This document shows positions 60,880-64,000 of a stretch of DNA of 64,000 nt, piece by piece. The stretch lies in NCBI RefSeq assembly GCF_010686765.1, contig NZ_JAAGWF010000007.1:186001-250000 (forward strand). Reading direction: 5' to 3'. The DNA comes from Geodermatophilus sabuli. GTDB taxonomy: Bacteria; Actinomycetota; Actinomycetes; Mycobacteriales; Geodermatophilaceae. The notes beneath the pieces were generated by a model. The model worked only from the letters and a program-made list of their open reading frames with translations, did no database searches and was not told the DNA's origin. Made by a program: the position numbers and the translations under genes. Each line of letters begins with the position of its first letter. Position 1 is the stretch's first letter.

Positions 60880-61659
60880 ATGAACATCGTCGTTCTGGTC
60901 AAGCAGGTCCCCGACTCCGGGAGCGAGCGCAGCCTGGACCCGGCGGACAACACCGTCGCCCGGGGGAGTGCGGACAACGTCGTCAACGAGATCGACGAGT
61001 ACGCCATCGAGGAGGCGCTGACCCTCAAGGAGGCGCACGGCGGCGAGGTCACCGTGCTGACGGTGGGCCCGGACTCGGCGGCCGACGCGATCCGCAAGGC
61101 GCTGTCCATGGGTGCGGACAAGGCCGTGCACGTGGTGGACGACGCGATCCACGGCGCCTGCGCGCCGCAGACGTCGGCGATCCTGGCCGCGGCGCTGGGC
61201 CAGCTTGAGTACGACATCGTGATCTCCGGCGCGGAGTCCACCGACGGCCAGCTGTCGGTCATGCCGGCGCTGCTGGCCGAGCGGCTGGGCATCCCGCAGC
61301 TCTCCGGTGCCCGCAAGCTCACCGTCGAGGGCGGCGTGGCGCGGGTGGAGCGGCAGACCGACGGCGGCTACTGGGCGCTGGAGGCGCCGCTGCCGGCGAT
61401 CGTCTCGACCTGGGACACCATCAACGAGCCGCGGTACCCCTCCTTCAAGGGGATCATGGCCGCGAAGAAGAAGCCGGTCACCAAGCTGACGCTGGCCGAC
61501 CTGGGCATCGACCCGGCGACGGTCGGGCTGGCGACGGCCACCAGCCAGGTGCTCGACTTCGCCGGCCGCCCGCCCAAGGGCGAGGGCGTCAAGGTCCCCG
61601 ACGAGGGCGACGGCGCGGCCAAGCTGGTCGACTACCTCGCCAGCCAGAAGATCGTCTGA
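60880..61659 (+). CDS. etfB: Electron transfer flavoprotein, beta subunit
   Basis: With EtfA accepts electrons from acyl-CoA dehydrogenases and passes them to the quinone pool. 259 aa. N-terminus MNIVVLVKQVPDSGSE, NEIDEYAIEEALTLKE and the family signature region GAESTDGQLSVMPALLAERLG; AMP-binding residues lie near VLTVGPDSAADAIRKALSMGAD. ATG 60880 with GGAGG upstream. In the ethylmalonyl-CoA route ETF would accept electrons from methylsuccinyl-CoA dehydrogenase, which is not in this window. Confidence 0.96.
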   Translation: MNIVVLVKQVPDSGSERSLDPADNTVARGSADNVVNEIDEYAIEEALTLKEAHGGEVTVLTVGPDSAADAIRKALSMGADKAVHVVDDAIHGACAPQTSAILAAALGQLEYDIVISGAESTDGQLSVMPALLAERLGIPQLSGARKLTVEGGVARVERQTDGGYWALEAPLPAIVSTWDTINEPRYPSFKGIMAAKKKPVTKLTLADLGIDPATVGLATATSQVLDFAGRPPKGEGVKVPDEGDGAAKLVDYLASQKIV

Positions 61660-61691
61660 CCGGGTCGAAGCGAAGAGGAGACGGAGCAGTC

Positions 61692-62654
61692 ATGGCAGAG
61701 GTCCTGGTCCTGGTCGAGCTCGACCCCACCGGCAGCGGCGTCCGCAAGACCACGCTCGAGGCGCTGACCGCCGCCCGCGCGCTCGGTGAGCCCTCGGCGG
61801 TCGTCGTCGGCGCCCCCGGGTCCGCCGCCGCCGCGCACGACGCGCTGGCCGAGTACGGCGCGGCGAAGGTCTACGTCGCCGAGTCCGAGGAGATCGACTC
61901 CTACCTCGTCGCCCCCAAGGCCGAGGTGCTCGCGCAGCTGGTGGCCTCGGTGTCCCCGGCCGCGGTGGTCATCCCGTCGTCGGCGGAGGGCAAGGAGGTC
62001 GCCGGCCGGCTGGCCGTCAAGACCGGCAGCGGTTTCCTCACCGACGTCACCGAGATCGCCCCCGACGGCACCGCCACCCAGGTGGCCTTCGCCGGGGCGA
62101 CGATCGTGCACTCCAAGGTCACCGTCGGCACGCCGATCTACACCGTCCGCGGCAACTCGGTCACCCCCGAGCCGGCCCCGGCCGCCGCGGCCGAGGAGCC
62201 GGTGGCCGTCACGCTGTCCGACGCCGCGAAGCTGACCCGGGTGGTCGACCGCGTCGTGGAGCAGAAGTCCTCCCGGCCGGAGCTGACCGAGGCCTCGATC
62301 GTGGTCTCCGGTGGCCGCGGGGTCGCGTCGGCGGAGAACTTCGCCATCATCGAGGCCCTCGCCGACTCCCTCGGGGCCGCGGTCGGCGCCTCCCGGGCGG
62401 CGGTCGACTCCGGCTACTACCCGCACACCTTCCAGGTGGGACAGACCGGCAAGACCGTCTCCCCGCAGCTCTACATCGCCGTCGGCATCTCCGGCGCCAT
62501 CCAGCACCGGGCCGGCATGCAGACCTCGAAGACGATCGTCGCGATCAACAAGGACCCCGAGGCGCCGATCTTCGAGCTCGCCGACTTCGGGGTGGTGGGC
62601 GACCTGAACACCGTCGTCCCCCAGGCCACCGAGCAGATCACCGCGCGGCGGTAA
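61692..62654 (+). CDS. etfA: Electron transfer flavoprotein, alpha subunit
   Basis: 320 aa. N-terminal domain [20 protein letters not shown]-terminal FAD domain with [44 protein letters not shown] and IQHRAGM, ending [13 protein letters not shown]. All flavin-contacting motifs are present. ATG 61692 with GAAGAGGAG before it, 32 nt after etfB: a two-gene operon. Confidence 0.96.
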   Translation: MAEVLVLVELDPTGSGVRKTTLEALTAARALGEPSAVVVGAPGSAAAAHDALAEYGAAKVYVAESEEIDSYLVAPKAEVLAQLVASVSPAAVVIPSSAEGKEVAGRLAVKTGSGFLTDVTEIAPDGTATQVAFAGATIVHSKVTVGTPIYTVRGNSVTPEPAPAAAAEEPVAVTLSDAAKLTRVVDRVVEQKSSRPELTEASIVVSGGRGVASAENFAIIEALADSLGAAVGASRAAVDSGYYPHTFQVGQTGKTVSPQLYIAVGISGAIQHRAGMQTSKTIVAINKDPEAPIFELADFGVVGDLNTVVPQATEQITARR

Positions 62655-62681
62655 CCGGCCCCTGCAGCGGAGCCACCCGTC

Positions 62682-62712
62682 GAGCGCCGGTCCCGTCCGG
62701 GGACCGGCGCTC
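62682..62712 (+). terminator. Terminator after etfBA
   Basis: A perfect 13-bp stem (62682-62694 with 62700-62712) and 5-nt loop, 27 nt after the etfA stop. Confidence 0.8.
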
Positions 62713-62759
62713 GCCGCGTCGCCGGGAAGCCGTCGCGAGGTTCGCGGGTTGGCGCAAGG

Positions 62760-64000
62760 GTGACCACCACCGCCGCCGGAGGAGTCTTCGACCGCGCCCA
62801 CCGGAGGACGACCGCCGGGCTGCTGATGCTGGTCACCTTCATCGCCTTCGAGGCCATGGCCGTCGGTACCGCGATGCCGACCGCGGTGGCCGAGCTGGAC
62901 GGGATGGCCTGGTACGGCTGGCCGTTCAGCGCGTTCCTCGTGGCCTCGGTGGTCGGGATGGTCACCGGGGGCGACGTGGGGGACCGGCGGGGTCCGCGGG
63001 TCGCGCTGCCCTGGGGGGTGGGCGTCTTCGCCGCCGGCCTGGTGACGGCGGGGCTGGCCGGCTCGATGGCGGTGTTCGTGGCCGGCCGGGCGGTGCAGGG
63101 CCTCGGCGCCGGGGTGATGGTCGTCCTCATCTACGTCATCGCCGGCCAGGCCTACCCGCCCGCGCTGCGGCCGCGCCTGTTCGGGGCGATCTCGACGGCG
63201 TGGGTGCTGCCCGCCCTGATCGGCCCGGTGGTGTCCGGGCTGGTGACGACGCACGCCACCTGGCGGCTGGTGTTCCTGGGCCTGGTGCCGCTGATCGCCG
63301 TCGGGCTGCTGCTCGTCCTGTCGGCCGGCCGGCAGCTGGCCGCACCGGAGGACCCGGCCCCGTCGCCGCCGGGGCGCCGCTGGTGGGCCGTGCTGGCCGG
63401 GCTCGGCATCGCCGCGCTGCAGTACGCCGGTCAGCGGCTGGACGCCGTCGCGGTCGGCGTCGCGGCGGTCGGTCTGGTCGCCCTGGTCGCCGGCCTGCGC
63501 CCGCTGCTCCCGGCCGGGACGGCGTGGGCCCGCCGCGGTCTGCCCGCCGTGGTCGCCAGCCGTGGCCTGCTCGCCGGCGCCTTCTTCGGCATGGACGCCC
63601 TCCTGCCGCTGACCCTGACCTCCGTGCACGGCTACAGCGCGACGGCGGCCGGCATCCCGCTCACCGCGGGGGCACTCGGCTGGGCCGCCGCCTCCAACCT
63701 GCAGGGACGCCGTCCGGACCTGCGCCGGGAGCGGTTGCTGCGCGTCGGCTTCGCGCTGCTGGCGGTCGGTCTGGCCGGGACGGCGCTGGCGGCGGTGCCG
63801 GCGCTGGACGGCTGGCCCGCCTACGTCTCCTGGGCCGTGGCGGGTCTGGGCATGGGGCTGGGCATGCCGAGCGTGGGCGTCCTGCTCCTCGACCAGTCGC
63901 CCGAGCACCGGCGGGGCGCGGACTCCGCCGCCCTGCAGATCTCCGACGTGACCGCCTCGGCGCTGTGCGTCGGGCTGGCCGGCGTGCTCGTCGCGGCGGC
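62760..64000 (+). CDS. MFS transporter, multidrug type (truncated by window end)
   Basis: Partial: 413 codons are visible and the frame is open at the right edge. GTG start at 62760 ([17 protein letters not shown]), at least ten hydrophobic helices. The first is [21 protein letters not shown], as in the EmrB/QacA drug:H+ antiporter group. The MFS A-motif appears as [11 protein letters not shown] and a C-motif-like stretch as [18 protein letters not shown]. Substrate unknown. No start with a good ribosome site is seen; TTCGCGGG lies upstream. Confidence 0.85.
   Translation, partial: MTTTAAGGVFDRAHRRTTAGLLMLVTFIAFEAMAVGTAMPTAVAELDGMAWYGWPFSAFLVASVVGMVTGGDVGDRRGPRVALPWGVGVFAAGLVTAGLAGSMAVFVAGRAVQGLGAGVMVVLIYVIAGQAYPPALRPRLFGAISTAWVLPALIGPVVSGLVTTHATWRLVFLGLVPLIAVGLLLVLSAGRQLAAPEDPAPSPPGRRWWAVLAGLGIAALQYAGQRLDAVAVGVAAVGLVALVAGLRPLLPAGTAWARRGLPAVVASRGLLAGAFFGMDALLPLTLTSVHGYSATAAGIPLTAGALGWAAASNLQGRRPDLRRERLLRVGFALLAVGLAGTALAAVPALDGWPAYVSWAVAGLGMGLGMPSVGVLLLDQSPEHRRGADSAALQISDVTASALCVGLAGVLVAA

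Overview
The window is very GC-rich DNA (third codon positions almost all G or C) with many GTG starts, a zinc-type L31 protein, an ATP-synthase operon preceded by prfA-prmC-tsaC-wecA, NucS instead of MutS/MutL, and the GlgE route to alpha-glucan. This is an actinobacterial chromosome. The mix of ethylmalonyl-CoA enzymes, GlgE enzymes and DUF4397/class F sortase genes fits a Geodermatophilaceae-like lineage (inference). Gene order follows the M. tuberculosis block rpmE-prfA-prmC-tsaC-wecA-atp-DUF2550-cobO/murA-(insert)-nucS-epimerase/thiolase-trx-glgB/glgE/glgP (Rv1298 to Rv1328). This is conserved core DNA with lineage-specific insertions. I see no insertion sequence, prophage, CRISPR array, tRNA or rRNA.

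Layout. 1-5 kb: translation genes and the lipid-linked sugar starter enzyme WecA. 5-13.8 kb: F1Fo ATP synthase, with atpC cut off from atpD by two hairpins, a 60-aa ORF and a reverse-strand cupin gene. 13.8-24 kb: DUF2550, corrinoid adenosyltransferase, MurA with the fosfomycin-resistant Asp, ethylmalonyl-CoA mutase, a Gfo/Idh/MocA oxidoreductase, an enoyl-CoA hydratase, a dicarboxylate symporter, a lipoprotein and NucS. 24-36 kb: a double 3-hydroxyacyl-CoA dehydrogenase, a sortase/DUF4397 surface operon, a DivIVA-type protein, crotonyl-CoA carboxylase/reductase, epimerase, thiolase, MeaB and a carotenoid-desaturase-like enzyme. 36-40 kb: DUF559 protein, MarR regulator, thioredoxin-TPR protein and a metalloprotease lipoprotein. 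40-55 kb: glycogen and trehalose metabolism (glgB-mak-treS-glgE reverse, glgP forward, glgX reverse) with an FHA protein. 55-64 kb: enoyl-CoA hydratase, a four-gene ABC importer, electron-transfer flavoprotein and a truncated MFS exporter.

How the genes work together. Thiolase, 3-hydroxybutyryl-CoA dehydrogenase, crotonases, Ccr, epimerase, the mutase MeaA, its cofactor enzyme, its G-protein chaperone MeaB and ETF make most of the first half of the ethylmalonyl-CoA pathway for acetyl-CoA assimilation. They are scattered over 48 kb rather than in one operon. meaA and etfBA, 44 kb apart, share a GTTACC-N4-GGTAAC-type inverted repeat placed exactly 6 nt before the -10 box. The glycogen genes form a TreS/Mak/GlgE/GlgB synthesis arm facing the breakdown enzymes GlgP and GlgX.

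Other features. A family of about 15 intergenic hairpins is spread through the window. Their arm sequences change from copy to copy but stay complementary within each copy, and several begin at a stop codon. Several genes have a TANNNT box 6-9 nt before the start and no Shine-Dalgarno sequence (predicted leaderless mRNAs). Two genes appear to start with CTG inside CTGA overlaps. GlgB carries a roughly 240-residue histone-H1-like/disordered N-terminal extension.
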